A DNA stretch of 10,418 bases from an uncultured Paenibacillaceae bacterium (GTDB taxonomy: Bacteria > Bacillota > Bacilli > Paenibacillales > CALAME01): contig CALKAN010000344.1 of assembly GCA_937983035.1 (NCBI GenBank), positions 1-10,418 of the forward strand, in the 5' to 3' direction. The translations under genes were made by a program, and so were the position numbers. Positions 1 through 7,196 of the stretch are shown here, one piece after another (the stretch's first letter is position 1; every line of letters begins with the position of its first letter). The notes under the pieces are model-generated. The model was not told where the DNA came from. It worked only from the letters and a program-made list of their open reading frames with translations, and ran no database searches.

Positions 1-1
1 G

Positions 2-2290
2 GAAGAGAAGGAATTGCAGGCAGCAGCTTCAGTTGCAGAAGATCATCATCAATACTATCGTCAGTTTGCACTCAAAAATGGCGAATGGTCGAGTGAAGAC
101 GAACTTGCTGAAGATGATGCTTCTGCGCTGGATGAACATTCTTTTGCCTCTTTCCTCGAACAATTGAAAATGAATCTTTCGGAAAAGTTTGAACAGTTTG
201 AATCGCGTTCGGCTCAAGAGGAAATGATGGAACATGTATATTCGGCCTTGTCAGAACATCATCACTTGATGATTGAAGCCGGAACAGGCACCGGCAAATC
301 GTTAGGCTATTTAATCCCTGCTCTTTATTATTCATTGATGCATGATGAAACCGTTGTGGTCGGCACGCATACGATTCATTTGCAGGAACAATTGCTGAAG
401 AGGGACATCCCGCTTTTGCAGCAAGTATTTCCCGCGCCATTCAAGGCAGCCTTGCTCAAAGGGCGGAATCATTATTTATGTTTGCGCAAGTTTGAGCAGC
501 AAGCGAACCGGTTTGAACCTGGAAGAAGCAAAGAAGAAGTGCTGACGATCGCCCAAATGATCGTTTGGCTGGGACAGACCGATGACGGCGATGACGAGGA
601 ATTGCATTTCACCGCCAAAGGGAAAAAGATTTGGGATGAAGTGGCCAGCGACGCCGATTCTTGTTTGAACCGAGCGTGCCCTTGGTTTCACCGCTGCTTT
701 TATCATCGGGCGAAGCATAAAGCGAATCAAGCGAACGTTGTCATTACGAATCATTCCATGTTGTTTACCGATATGATCGCAGATCATCGCCTGCTGCCAT
801 CATACCAATATTTAATAGTCGATGAGGCGCATCATTTCGAAGACGTGGCCAGCAGGCATCTTGGCCGCAGCATCACGTACTTTTCTTTTTCTTTTGCTTT
901 GTCGAGGTTGTACAAAGATGCGAATAACGGGATGCTGGTTCATTTGATGCAGCGGCTTTCCGGCAATGAAGATGAAAAGTTTGTTTCATGGCGCCTCGCC
1001 ATCCAAGAGACGCTGCCCAAGCTCGTGCAAACAAAAGAGGAGTGGGAGCATTACACGTCTCTTGCCTATGAATTTTTAACGAAAGAAGCACCGATCAGCG
1101 GAGGTCAGGAAGCCGCGCAGCATGTGTATCGATTCAAGGACAACGAAGCGCCGAAAAGCTGGGATGCATTGATCGAAGCAGAATCCAATATTCACAGTTT
1201 GCTGACCGATGCTTTGAAAGCATTGGAACAGGTGCTGGCGGAACTGAAAGAAAACAAAGATGAGTTTGATCTGCAGAGCGCGGTTACGGATTTGGGCGGC
1301 GCGGTGAAAAATTTGGCATTGATCCGAGACGACTTGCGGTTCTTTACAACAAGGCCGAATCAAGATTTCGTATATTGGGCGGAATGCGATGCACATGCTG
1401 AAAAGAAGTCGCTGCATTTGAACGCCGTGCCCTTGAACGTGGGTTCCATCATACGGGAACAATTTTTTGAGCAAAAAGACAGCATCGTCCTCACTTCGGC
1501 AACGATGAGCGTGAATCGTTCTTTCGCATATGCCGCGGACCGTTTTGGGATCCGGTCCTATTTGGATACAGATCTGCTTCGCACCGTTCAATTGCAATCT
1601 CCGTTTAATTATCGGAAGCAGGCGCTTGTGTGCATTCCGAGAGATTTTCCAAAGATCCGGGGAGCGGGTTCTGATCCGGCATTCATTAAGCCGCTGATTG
1701 AATCATTGGCAGACGTGGCGAGAACGACCTCCGGCCGCATGCTTGTGCTGTTTACGTCGTATCAAATGCTCAGAACCGTGCATGATGCTTTAAAGACGAA
1801 ATTGTCCGCATACGGCATCGATGTAATTGGACAAGGAGTAGACAGCGCGAATCGAAGCAAGCTGATTCATTGGTTTAAAGAAGGAAAAGCTAACGTATTG
1901 CTCGGCACGAGCAGTTTTTGGGAAGGGGTGGACATCCCCGGTGAATCGCTCAGCTGTTTGGCGATTGTCCGATTGCCGTTCCAACCGCCGAATCACCCAT
2001 TGATCGAGGCGAGATCCGAACATCTGAAAAAGGAAAACCGCAATCCGTTTATGGATTACTCTGTGCCGCAGGCGGTCATACGGTTTAAGCAGGGGTTTGG
2101 ACGATTAATTCGCCAGGCTGCAGACCGCGGCGTCGTTGTCATTTATGATACCCGAGTGTTGGAAACTTATTACGGCAAGCATTTTCTGTACTCATTGCCC
2201 GGTCCAAAAATTGAACATATGCACACTCGCGCATTGCCAGGCAGGATTAAAGAATGGTTTGATGAAAAAGATGGGGAGGAAGTGCAATGA
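2..2290 (+). CDS. dinG: ATP-dependent exonuclease/helicase DinG, 5'-truncated by window edge
   Basis: XPD/DinG-type superfamily 2 helicase acting on DNA in repair and in resolving unusual structures. The frame is open from base 2, so the true start lies left of the window; the roughly 760 residues present, against about 930 for Bacillus DinG, suggest that the usual N-terminal DEDD-type 3'-5' exonuclease domain is mostly cut off. Seen directly: Walker A AGTGTGKS (278-301), DEAH box (821-832), helicase motif V region SSFWEGVD near 1910-1935, and motif VI QGFGRLIRQ near 2090-2117. Four cysteines (codons at 479, 662, 677 and 695) have the C...C-x4-C-x5-C layout of the [4Fe-4S] cluster in E. coli DinG. 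The stop codon overlaps the rex start (ATGA). It heads the visible operon; any promoter or LexA site is outside the window. The identification is firm; the absence of the exonuclease is only an edge effect. Confidence 0.95.
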   Translation, partial: EEKELQAAASVAEDHHQYYRQFALKNGEWSSEDELAEDDASALDEHSFASFLEQLKMNLSEKFEQFESRSAQEEMMEHVYSALSEHHHLMIEAGTGTGKSLGYLIPALYYSLMHDETVVVGTHTIHLQEQLLKRDIPLLQQVFPAPFKAALLKGRNHYLCLRKFEQQANRFEPGRSKEEVLTIAQMIVWLGQTDDGDDEELHFTAKGKKIWDEVASDADSCLNRACPWFHRCFYHRAKHKANQANVVITNHSMLFTDMIADHRLLPSYQYLIVDEAHHFEDVASRHLGRSITYFSFSFALSRLYKDANNGMLVHLMQRLSGNEDEKFVSWRLAIQETLPKLVQTKEEWEHYTSLAYEFLTKEAPISGGQEAAQHVYRFKDNEAPKSWDALIEAESNIHSLLTDALKALEQVLAELKENKDEFDLQSAVTDLGGAVKNLALIRDDLRFFTTRPNQDFVYWAECDAHAEKKSLHLNAVPLNVGSIIREQFFEQKDSIVLTSATMSVNRSFAYAADRFGIRSYLDTDLLRTVQLQSPFNYRKQALVCIPRDFPKIRGAGSDPAFIKPLIESLADVARTTSGRMLVLFTSYQMLRTVHDALKTKLSAYGIDVIGQGVDSANRSKLIHWFKEGKANVLLGTSSFWEGVDIPGESLSCLAIVRLPFQPPNHPLIEARSEHLKKENRNPFMDYSVPQAVIRFKQGFGRLIRQAADRGVVVIYDTRVLETYYGKHFLYSLPGPKIEHMHTRALPGRIKEWFDEKDGEEVQ

Positions 2291-2907
2291 AAACTTATAA
2301 AATATCTGAAGCAGTCGTTCGCAGGCTTCCCATTTATTTAAGACATTTAAACGAATTGTACAGACGAAACATTACGACCGTGTCTTCAAAGGAACTTGGC
2401 GTCAGATTAGATTTAAATCCTGCTCAAATTCGAAAAGATCTTGCGTATTTCGGAGAATTTGGCAAAAAAGGCATCGGTTATGACGTGCGTTATTTAATTG
2501 AAAAAATTCGCCACATTTTGAAGCTTGACCGCACGATTTACGTAGCTTTAGCCGGCGCCGGCAATCTCGGGCATGCCCTGTGCAATTATAATACGTATTT
2601 AAAGGACAATATGAAGATTACGGCCATTTTCGACGTTGTGCCGGAAAAGATCGGGAAGAAAATTAATCAGCTTACGGTTCAGCCGATGGACGAGTTGAAA
2701 GAAACGATTGAAAAAATGAACATTCGGGTCGGCATTATTACGGTTCCGGCTCCAGAAGCGCAAAAAGTAGCGGATGAATTCGTAAAAGGGGGCATAAAGG
2801 CGATTCTTAATTTTGCCCCGATTAATTTAAAAGTGCCGGACGATGTGAGGGTGCACTATGCAGATTTTACAACAGAACTGCACAGTTTAGCTTATTATTT
2901 AGATTGA
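2287..2907 (+). CDS. rex: Redox-sensing transcriptional repressor Rex
   Basis: Cytoplasmic repressor that reads the NADH/NAD+ ratio. As known for the family, the homodimer binds operators when NAD+ is high and lets go when NADH binds, derepressing fermentation and respiratory genes. The 206 residues are close to the usual 210-215. An N-terminal winged helix (about 1-78) contains the typical SSKELGVRLDLNPAQIRKDL stretch (33-52) and the FGKKGIGYDV wing region (58-67). The Rossmann domain follows, with the dinucleotide-binding GAGNLG (90-95) and the acidic residue D116 at the end of the second strand, the usual contact for the adenosine ribose of NAD(H). The C-terminal helix (about 192-206, ending LAYYLD) is the domain-swap helix. 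The ATG overlaps the dinG stop by 4 bp, behind a GGGGAGGAAG ribosome site, implying translational coupling. No clear Rex operator (TTGTGA-n6-TCACAA) was seen in the window, so its targets are elsewhere. Confidence 0.96.
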   Translation: MKTYKISEAVVRRLPIYLRHLNELYRRNITTVSSKELGVRLDLNPAQIRKDLAYFGEFGKKGIGYDVRYLIEKIRHILKLDRTIYVALAGAGNLGHALCNYNTYLKDNMKITAIFDVVPEKIGKKINQLTVQPMDELKETIEKMNIRVGIITVPAPEAQKVADEFVKGGIKAILNFAPINLKVPDDVRVHYADFTTELHSLAYYLD

Positions 2908-2916
2908 GCGGGAAAG

Positions 2917-2923
2917 AAGGGAG
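2917..2923 (+). promoter_or_regulatory. Ribosome binding site choosing the mtaD start
   Basis: AAGGGAG lies 7 nt before ATG 2931. This favours ATG 2931 over the in-frame TTG at 2904, which sits inside the rex stop region and has no comparable site. An out-of-frame ATG at 2927 is ignored. Confidence 0.6.
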
Positions 2924-2930
2924 ATTATGG

Positions 2931-4235
2931 ATGTCTGTAACTTGGATTAAAAATGGGCGCTTTATCGTGTGGAATGAACAAGAACCGATTCTGGAAGGTC
3001 ATCTTATCATCAAAGAAGACAAAATTGTTTATTTGGACAAAAAGCCGCCGGAACAACACATGCATGCAGATGAAATCATCGATGGTTCCCATAAGTTGTT
3101 CATGCCCGGTTTCGTCAATACGCATACGCATGCAGCGATGTCGCTGCTGCGCGGGTTTGCCGATGATTTGCAGCTGCAAGAATGGCTGGAAAACAAAATA
3201 TGGCCCAAAGAAGCTTTATTTACGGATGACGATGTATACTGGGGAACGATGTTGTCGATCACAGAGATGCTCAGGAGCGGAACGACCTGCTTTGCGGATA
3301 TGTATGATCGGATGGACCGGGTTGCGCAAGCCGTTGAGCAAACCGGCATTCGAGCGTGCTTAACCCGCGGCATGATCGGCTTCGGCGGCGAAGAAGTGCG
3401 CCAAGCGAAGCTTAAAGAAGCGCGAGAATTCGCTCAGGAGTGGCACGGAAAAGCGGAAGGGCGAATTACGACGATGATGAGTCCGCATGCCCCGTACACT
3501 TGTCCGCCTGCTTTCATTGAACAAATTGCAGAAACGGCAGCAGAGCTTGATTTGCCTATTCATACGCACATGTCGGAAACTGCGGCAGAAGTTGAACAAA
3601 ATGTGCGGCAATACGGCAAACGCCCTGTCCAGCATTTGCTTGATCTCGGCGTATTCAACCGGCCGACGCTCGTCGCGCACGCCGTCCATTTGACCGATGA
3701 GGAGATCGCTCTGCTTGCAGAGCACAACGTGCACGTGTCCCACAATCCGGGCAGCAATTTGAAATTAGCCAGCGGTGTCGCAAGAGTGCCGGACATGCTG
3801 CGGGCAGGCATCGTCGTATCGCTGGGCACTGACAGTTCTGCCAGCAACAACAATCTCGATATGATGGAAGAAGTCCGCTTGGCAGCACTTTTGCATAAAG
3901 GAACGAGCCAAGATCCGACGGCTGTTCCGGCTCTGACTGCATTGCAGCTGGGAACGCGCTGTGGTGCTGAGGCGTTATGGCTGGATCAAATCGGATCGTT
4001 GGAAATTGGAAAAAAAGCGGATTTGATCGCTTTGGATATTGATCAGCCGCATTATTTTCCGCATTCCAATTTGTTGTCTCACGTCGTATACGCCGCTTCT
4101 GCGCAAGACGTGACCGACGTTTGGGTGAACGGACGCAGACTCCTCCGAGACAAGGAACTGATCACTATTGACGAAGAGAAAGTGAAAGCAGAAGCGCAAG
4201 CACGATATGAAAGGTTGATCGGTGCCGGTGGCTAG
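2931..4235 (+). CDS. mtaD: 5-methylthioadenosine / S-adenosylhomocysteine deaminase (amidohydrolase)
   Basis: Metal-dependent cytosolic amidohydrolase expected to deaminate methylthioadenosine and S-adenosylhomocysteine to the inosine forms, in recycling of S-adenosylmethionine by-products. Length is 434 aa from ATG 2931, normal for the family. It opens with the small beta-sandwich part (about 1-58), followed by the TIM barrel with metal ligands H65 and H67 (VNTHTHAAM), the PHAPYTC loop (H186), H213 with the catalytic glutamate three residues later (HTHMSETAAE), a later histidine (H250/H253 in VAHAVHL) and D301 (GTDSSASNN). The C-terminus returns to the sandwich with GSLEIGKKADLIALD. These motifs match the TM0936-type MTA/SAH deaminases; related guanine or chlorohydrolase-type activities cannot be ruled out by sequence alone. 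It is third in the dinG-rex-mtaD-tseB string, 23 bp after rex, and its end overlaps the next gene by 14 bp. Confidence 0.88.
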   Translation: MSVTWIKNGRFIVWNEQEPILEGHLIIKEDKIVYLDKKPPEQHMHADEIIDGSHKLFMPGFVNTHTHAAMSLLRGFADDLQLQEWLENKIWPKEALFTDDDVYWGTMLSITEMLRSGTTCFADMYDRMDRVAQAVEQTGIRACLTRGMIGFGGEEVRQAKLKEAREFAQEWHGKAEGRITTMMSPHAPYTCPPAFIEQIAETAAELDLPIHTHMSETAAEVEQNVRQYGKRPVQHLLDLGVFNRPTLVAHAVHLTDEEIALLAEHNVHVSHNPGSNLKLASGVARVPDMLRAGIVVSLGTDSSASNNNLDMMEEVRLAALLHKGTSQDPTAVPALTALQLGTRCGAEALWLDQIGSLEIGKKADLIALDIDQPHYFPHSNLLSHVVYAASAQDVTDVWVNGRRLLRDKELITIDEEKVKAEAQARYERLIGAGG

Positions 4236-4737
4236 ATACCGAAGAAAAAAAAGACGCGTTCATCCGATCGTCTGGTTGATCGGTTCCTTCGCCTTGCTGC
4301 TGTTGCTTGCAGGCTGGTTTTATTGGGCGATTCAAGAGCCGTTGTGGCTGGAACGGAAGGAAGCCCGTGACATCATTTTGCAACAGTCATCGATGGTGAA
4401 AATTCATCAAATCCATCCTTTCATCGAAGAAGAGACGCATTATGCGGCCACAGGCGAGGATGAAGAAGGAAGATTGATGGTCGTTTGGCTTTCCGACGGC
4501 AACATCGATGAAGCATATTTAGAAGATCATGTGCCGCCGACGATCATTCGGCAACGATTGTTGAATGAACATCCGGAAGCAGAAATAATCCGAATCGTGC
4601 CTGGGTTGTTTGAGAAAGAGCGGGCATGGGAAGTGTTTTACAAAGTCCCTGAGGAAGAGGGGCACAGATATTGCTATGCTTATTATCGATTTGAAGATGG
4701 AGAGAAACTGGATACTTATCGATTATCTGTGCGGTAA
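4222..4737 (+). CDS. tseB: TseB/YpmB-like cell-wall-elongation regulator (membrane anchored)
   Basis: Small bitopic protein, 171 aa. A very basic N-terminus (RYRRKKRR, 5-12) precedes one membrane span (about 16-36), giving an N-in, C-out topology by the positive-inside rule. The extracytoplasmic part (about 43-168) resembles Bacillus subtilis YpmB/TseB and its paired PepSY-like folds: the KEARDIILQQSSMVKIHQI helix-strand start, then HYAATGEDEEGRLMVVWL and a second unit with WEVFYKVPEEEGHRYCYAYY. TseB in B. subtilis is reported to work with PBP2A in lateral wall synthesis; the same role here is inferred from similarity and from position downstream of dinG, as in B. subtilis. The start is GTG 4222, with AAAGG at 4210-4214 (7-nt spacing); GTG 4228 is the alternative. 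It overlaps the end of mtaD by 14 bp. No convincing terminator follows directly. Confidence 0.72.
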   Translation: MPVARYRRKKRRVHPIVWLIGSFALLLLLAGWFYWAIQEPLWLERKEARDIILQQSSMVKIHQIHPFIEEETHYAATGEDEEGRLMVVWLSDGNIDEAYLEDHVPPTIIRQRLLNEHPEAEIIRIVPGLFEKERAWEVFYKVPEEEGHRYCYAYYRFEDGEKLDTYRLSVR

Positions 4738-4843
4738 TATTCCTAAGCGTCATCACTCGTTGATGCAATGATATGCAGCAATCCATGCAATACTTAGAAC
4801 AGCACCGGTTTCCATACTTTTTCAGACCATTGATCTATCAATT

Positions 4844-4854
4844 TGTGATATACT
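4844..4854 (+). promoter_or_regulatory. Probable extended -10 sigma-A promoter for the FtsH-like unit
   Basis: TGTGATATACT holds a TATACT -10 (4849-4854) preceded by the TRTGn extension favoured in Bacillus promoters. No good -35 lies at 16-18 bp (sequence there is around ACCATT); a TTGATC at 4830-4835 is too close, with 13 bp spacing. Transcription would start near 4861, just before the inverted repeat and the strong ribosome site at 4910-4917. Confidence 0.45.
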
Positions 4855-4876
4855 CAATGTATAGAATAGACAGGCT

Positions 4877-4897
4877 GGCCATGGAATTTCCATGGCC
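4877..4897. promoter_or_regulatory. Perfect 10-bp inverted repeat with 1-nt centre in the leader region
   Basis: GGCCATGGAA (4877-4886), a central T (4887) and TTCCATGGCC (4888-4897) form a perfect dyad about 30 bp before the ATG at 4928. With the proposed promoter, the dyad lies about 16-36 nt into the transcript. It could be an operator for a dimeric regulator, a leader hairpin, or a terminator of the upstream operon. The following bases (TGTTTATTCGG) are a poor U-tract, which weakens the terminator reading. Confidence 0.55.
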
Positions 4898-4927
4898 TGT
4901 TTATTCGGTAAAGGAGGGAATTGATGG

Positions 4928-5470
4928 ATGAAATTACAACCGGTGCCTATTTTATTAAGTATGGTTTTTGCTGCTGTCGTCCTATTCGGAGGATGGTTTC
5001 TGTATCAGAATGCAGCTGTGGCCTCTCCTTTGCAGTCAACGGTTGAATCGATTGAAGGAATTAGGCACGTTTCAACGCAAGTTAACGGCGATCATGTGAA
5101 TGTTGCGATGGAACTTGAGCGAGATGCAAGTTTGCGCGCCGTTATGAAGGAAATCCGAGAACGCAATGCTGATTTGCTGAAAACGCGCGATTTAAATATA
5201 AAGATTGAAAACAGCGGTTCCCGCGTGCTCGATGAGTGGTGGTCCAAATCTTTGTTTGACATTGCGGAAGCGATGGAAAACAAAAAGTACGGTGACATTC
5301 CGAAACTGCTGAATGAGCGAAAAGAGGAACTGGCAGGATTGCAAGTGCATACGGAGATGGATGAACAGCATGTATATGTCAGACTGACTTTGGGGGATGA
5401 CAGCAAGTTTGTGATGCTGCCTCGAACGCCGGCGGTCATGGGGGTGTGGACGAATGAAACGGTACGCTAA
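4928..5470 (+). CDS. Single-pass membrane protein of unknown function, partner of FtsH-like protease
   Basis: I do not recognise a named family. The 180 aa begin with a short N-terminus, one hydrophobic span (about 7-27) and then roughly 150 residues predicted outside the membrane, by analogy with N-in bitopic proteins; a cleavable signal peptide (possible site around AVAS, 30-33) is an alternative. Two similar stretches are visible, at about 47-68 (HVSTQVNGDHVNVAMEL) and 139-160 (QVHTEMDEQHVYVRLTL), separated by charged helical sequence (69-138, including DEWWSKSLFDIAEAMENKKY). The start is supported by AAAGGAGGG (4910-4917), 10 nt ahead. The 3' end overlaps the protease gene by 17 bp, so the two are likely translationally coupled and act together. 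A substrate-delivery or regulatory subunit of the protease is an inference only. Confidence 0.8.
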   Translation: MKLQPVPILLSMVFAAVVLFGGWFLYQNAAVASPLQSTVESIEGIRHVSTQVNGDHVNVAMELERDASLRAVMKEIRERNADLLKTRDLNIKIENSGSRVLDEWWSKSLFDIAEAMENKKYGDIPKLLNERKEELAGLQVHTEMDEQHVYVRLTLGDDSKFVMLPRTPAVMGVWTNETVR

Positions 5471-6983
5471 GGAAATCTTGGCAGGTTCTCTTCCCGTGCT
5501 GCTGATATTTCTCATCTTCATCGGTGTCGATCCGATTCCGCTGCTTTTGTTGTCCGCGATCGGATTTGGCGTATTTTACATGACGCGCATGAGAGGAACC
5601 GTCGGAGTGAACGCTGAGCGGCGAAGCCGGTCTCAATCGATACCGAAACTGACTTTTGACGATATCGGCGGACAGGATCGAGCCAAGAAGGAGTTAATGG
5701 AGGCGCTTGATTTCTTGATTCGTCAAGAAGACATTAAGAAGCTGGGCATTCGTCCGTTAAAAGGCATTCTGTTGACTGGACCGCCCGGGACAGGAAAAAC
5801 GCTGATGGCAAAAGCAGCAGCCCATTATACGGATTCCGTGTTTGTTTCTGCCTCTGGCAGTGAATTCATAGAAATGTATGTCGGCGTCGGCGCCAGCCGG
5901 ATTCGGGAATTGTTTAAAGAAGCGCGTGCAAAGGCTCTGAAAGAAAATAAAGACAGTGCGGTCGTTTTTATTGATGAGATCGATGTCATCGGCGGAAAAA
6001 GAGACGGAAGTTCACATCGCGAATACGATCAAACATTAAACCAACTGTTAACGGAAATGGACGGGATTCATACTTCCGATTCGCCGCGCATTTTGATTTT
6101 GGCCGCAACGAACCGGAAAGAAATGCTGGACAGCGCGCTTTTGCGGCCGGGACGGTTCGACCGTCACATTAATGTTGATCTTCCTGACAAGAAAGGCCGG
6201 CTGCATATTTTAAAGATTCATGCCAAAAACAAACCGCTTCACCCGGATGTTAATTTGGAGCAAGTTGCGGAAGAATCGTATCAATTTTCCGGCGCCCAAT
6301 TAGAGAGCTTGATGAATGAAGCGGCGATCTATGCGATGCGCGAAAATTTGGATATGATCGAGCAGCGTCATCTTTCGATGGCCGTAGACAAAGTGATGAT
6401 GGGTGAAAAAACAGACCGTGAAACGACGCAAGAAGAAAAGAAACGCGTCGCTTTGCACGAGCTTGGTCATGCGATTGTCGCGGAAAAAGTTCGTCCCGGC
6501 TCGGTTTCGCAAGTTGCGCTCAGTCCGAGAGGGCAAGCGCTGGGGTATGTGCGTCACCGTCCTTCCCGCGATCAATATTTGTATACAAAAGTTTACATTG
6601 AAGAGCAGATTATGATCGCTTTAGGCGGGGCCGCAGCGGAAGAAATGTTTTATGGCGAGCGAAGCACAGGATCGCGCAATGATTTTGAACAAGTGCTGAA
6701 CATGGTGCAGACGATGATTGATTCCGGTTTAACTCGGCTTGGCATCATCGAACGGGACATGGTGCCGAAGGAAAAACTGCAAGAAGAGACGAGCCGCATC
6801 TTGGATGAACTGACAGAACGAACTCGAAAACTGCTTGAGCAGCATCGGGTCGTATTTGAAAAATCGCTGGACATTTTGATGAAAGAAGAGACGCTGTCCG
6901 GGCAGCAATTCCGTGATTTGATGGCGCAAATTGAAGCTGAATCTGAAGCTGAAGAAACAGCATCTGTCATTGAAACGGCGTGA
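5454..6983 (+). CDS. Short FtsH-like membrane AAA+ zinc metalloprotease (M41)
   Basis: ATP-powered membrane protease, 509 aa. Order of parts: two hydrophobic segments (about 11-25 and 28-44) separated only by a turn (GVDPIP), then a linker and an AAA+ domain with Walker A GPPGTGKT (109-116), pore motif MYVGVG (141-146; usually MFVGVG), Walker B VVFIDEID (170-177) and the second region of homology with ATN (218-220) and RPGRFDR (231-237). The M41 peptidase domain has the zinc site HELGH (335-339; usually HEAGH) and a probable third ligand D410 in STGSRND. All catalytic residues are present, so activity is expected. It is more than 100 residues shorter than housekeeping FtsH (about 640 aa), lacking the extracytoplasmic domain and much of the C-terminal tail. 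It is probably a second, specialised FtsH paralogue rather than the cell's main one. It overlaps the upstream membrane-protein gene by 17 bp and is followed by a strong terminator. Confidence 0.92.
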   Translation: MKRYAKEILAGSLPVLLIFLIFIGVDPIPLLLLSAIGFGVFYMTRMRGTVGVNAERRSRSQSIPKLTFDDIGGQDRAKKELMEALDFLIRQEDIKKLGIRPLKGILLTGPPGTGKTLMAKAAAHYTDSVFVSASGSEFIEMYVGVGASRIRELFKEARAKALKENKDSAVVFIDEIDVIGGKRDGSSHREYDQTLNQLLTEMDGIHTSDSPRILILAATNRKEMLDSALLRPGRFDRHINVDLPDKKGRLHILKIHAKNKPLHPDVNLEQVAEESYQFSGAQLESLMNEAAIYAMRENLDMIEQRHLSMAVDKVMMGEKTDRETTQEEKKRVALHELGHAIVAEKVRPGSVSQVALSPRGQALGYVRHRPSRDQYLYTKVYIEEQIMIALGGAAAEEMFYGERSTGSRNDFEQVLNMVQTMIDSGLTRLGIIERDMVPKEKLQEETSRILDELTERTRKLLEQHRVVFEKSLDILMKEETLSGQQFRDLMAQIEAESEAEETASVIETA

Positions 6984-7017
6984 TGCTGCGCAGATGTGGT
7001 CAGGGACAGCAGCGACT

Positions 7018-7071
7018 ATTCCTCCAAGTCCATTTTCATTTTTGATTTCATGGATTTGGGGGAATTTTTTT
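7018..7071 (+). terminator. Strong rho-independent terminator after the FtsH-like gene
   Basis: ATTCCTCCAAGTCCAT (7018-7033) pairs with ATGGATTTGGGGGAAT (7050-7065) over all 16 positions, two of them G-U wobbles, with a 16-nt loop and a run of T continuing to 7071. It lies 34 bp past the stop and separates the protease unit from dnaD. Confidence 0.88.
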
Positions 7072-7091
7072 AAAGAATGTCAATACTAGTT

Positions 7092-7120
7092 TTGGCCAAT
7101 CGCATGCGCTACAATAGATT
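7092..7120 (+). promoter_or_regulatory. Possible dnaD promoter
   Basis: TTGGCC (7092-7097) and TAGATT (7115-7120) are 17 bp apart, each matching 4 of 6 consensus bases. A better -10, TACAAT (7110-7115), overlaps but lacks a well-spaced -35. A promoter is expected here because a strong terminator lies just upstream. Confidence 0.35.
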
Positions 7121-7184
7121 TATAGCAGTGATGAAAACTGCACAGCCGCAACTGCAGGCAAATGGACAGAATGGAATGATATGG

Positions 7185-7191
7185 AAGGTGA
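7185..7191 (+). promoter_or_regulatory. Ribosome binding site choosing the dnaD start
   Basis: AAGGTGA, matching the core of the anti-Shine-Dalgarno partner, lies 5 nt before TTG 7197. The in-frame starts further upstream (7077) or downstream (ATG 7236) lack such a site. Confidence 0.55.
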
Positions 7192-7196
7192 AATCA

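Noticed and set aside
1076..1597. 173-codon open frame on the - strand inside dinG
   Set aside because: Antisense shadow of the conserved dinG helicase region with no family features.
4762..4793. Repeated ATGCAAT-like words after tseB
   Set aside because: Short, irregular and only two good copies; not distinguishable from chance.
4843..4857. TTGTGATATACTCAA as a Rex operator over the promoter
   Set aside because: The outer TTG/CAA match, but the dyad is 15 bp instead of 18 and the right half is not TCACAA; it is better explained as the extended -10.
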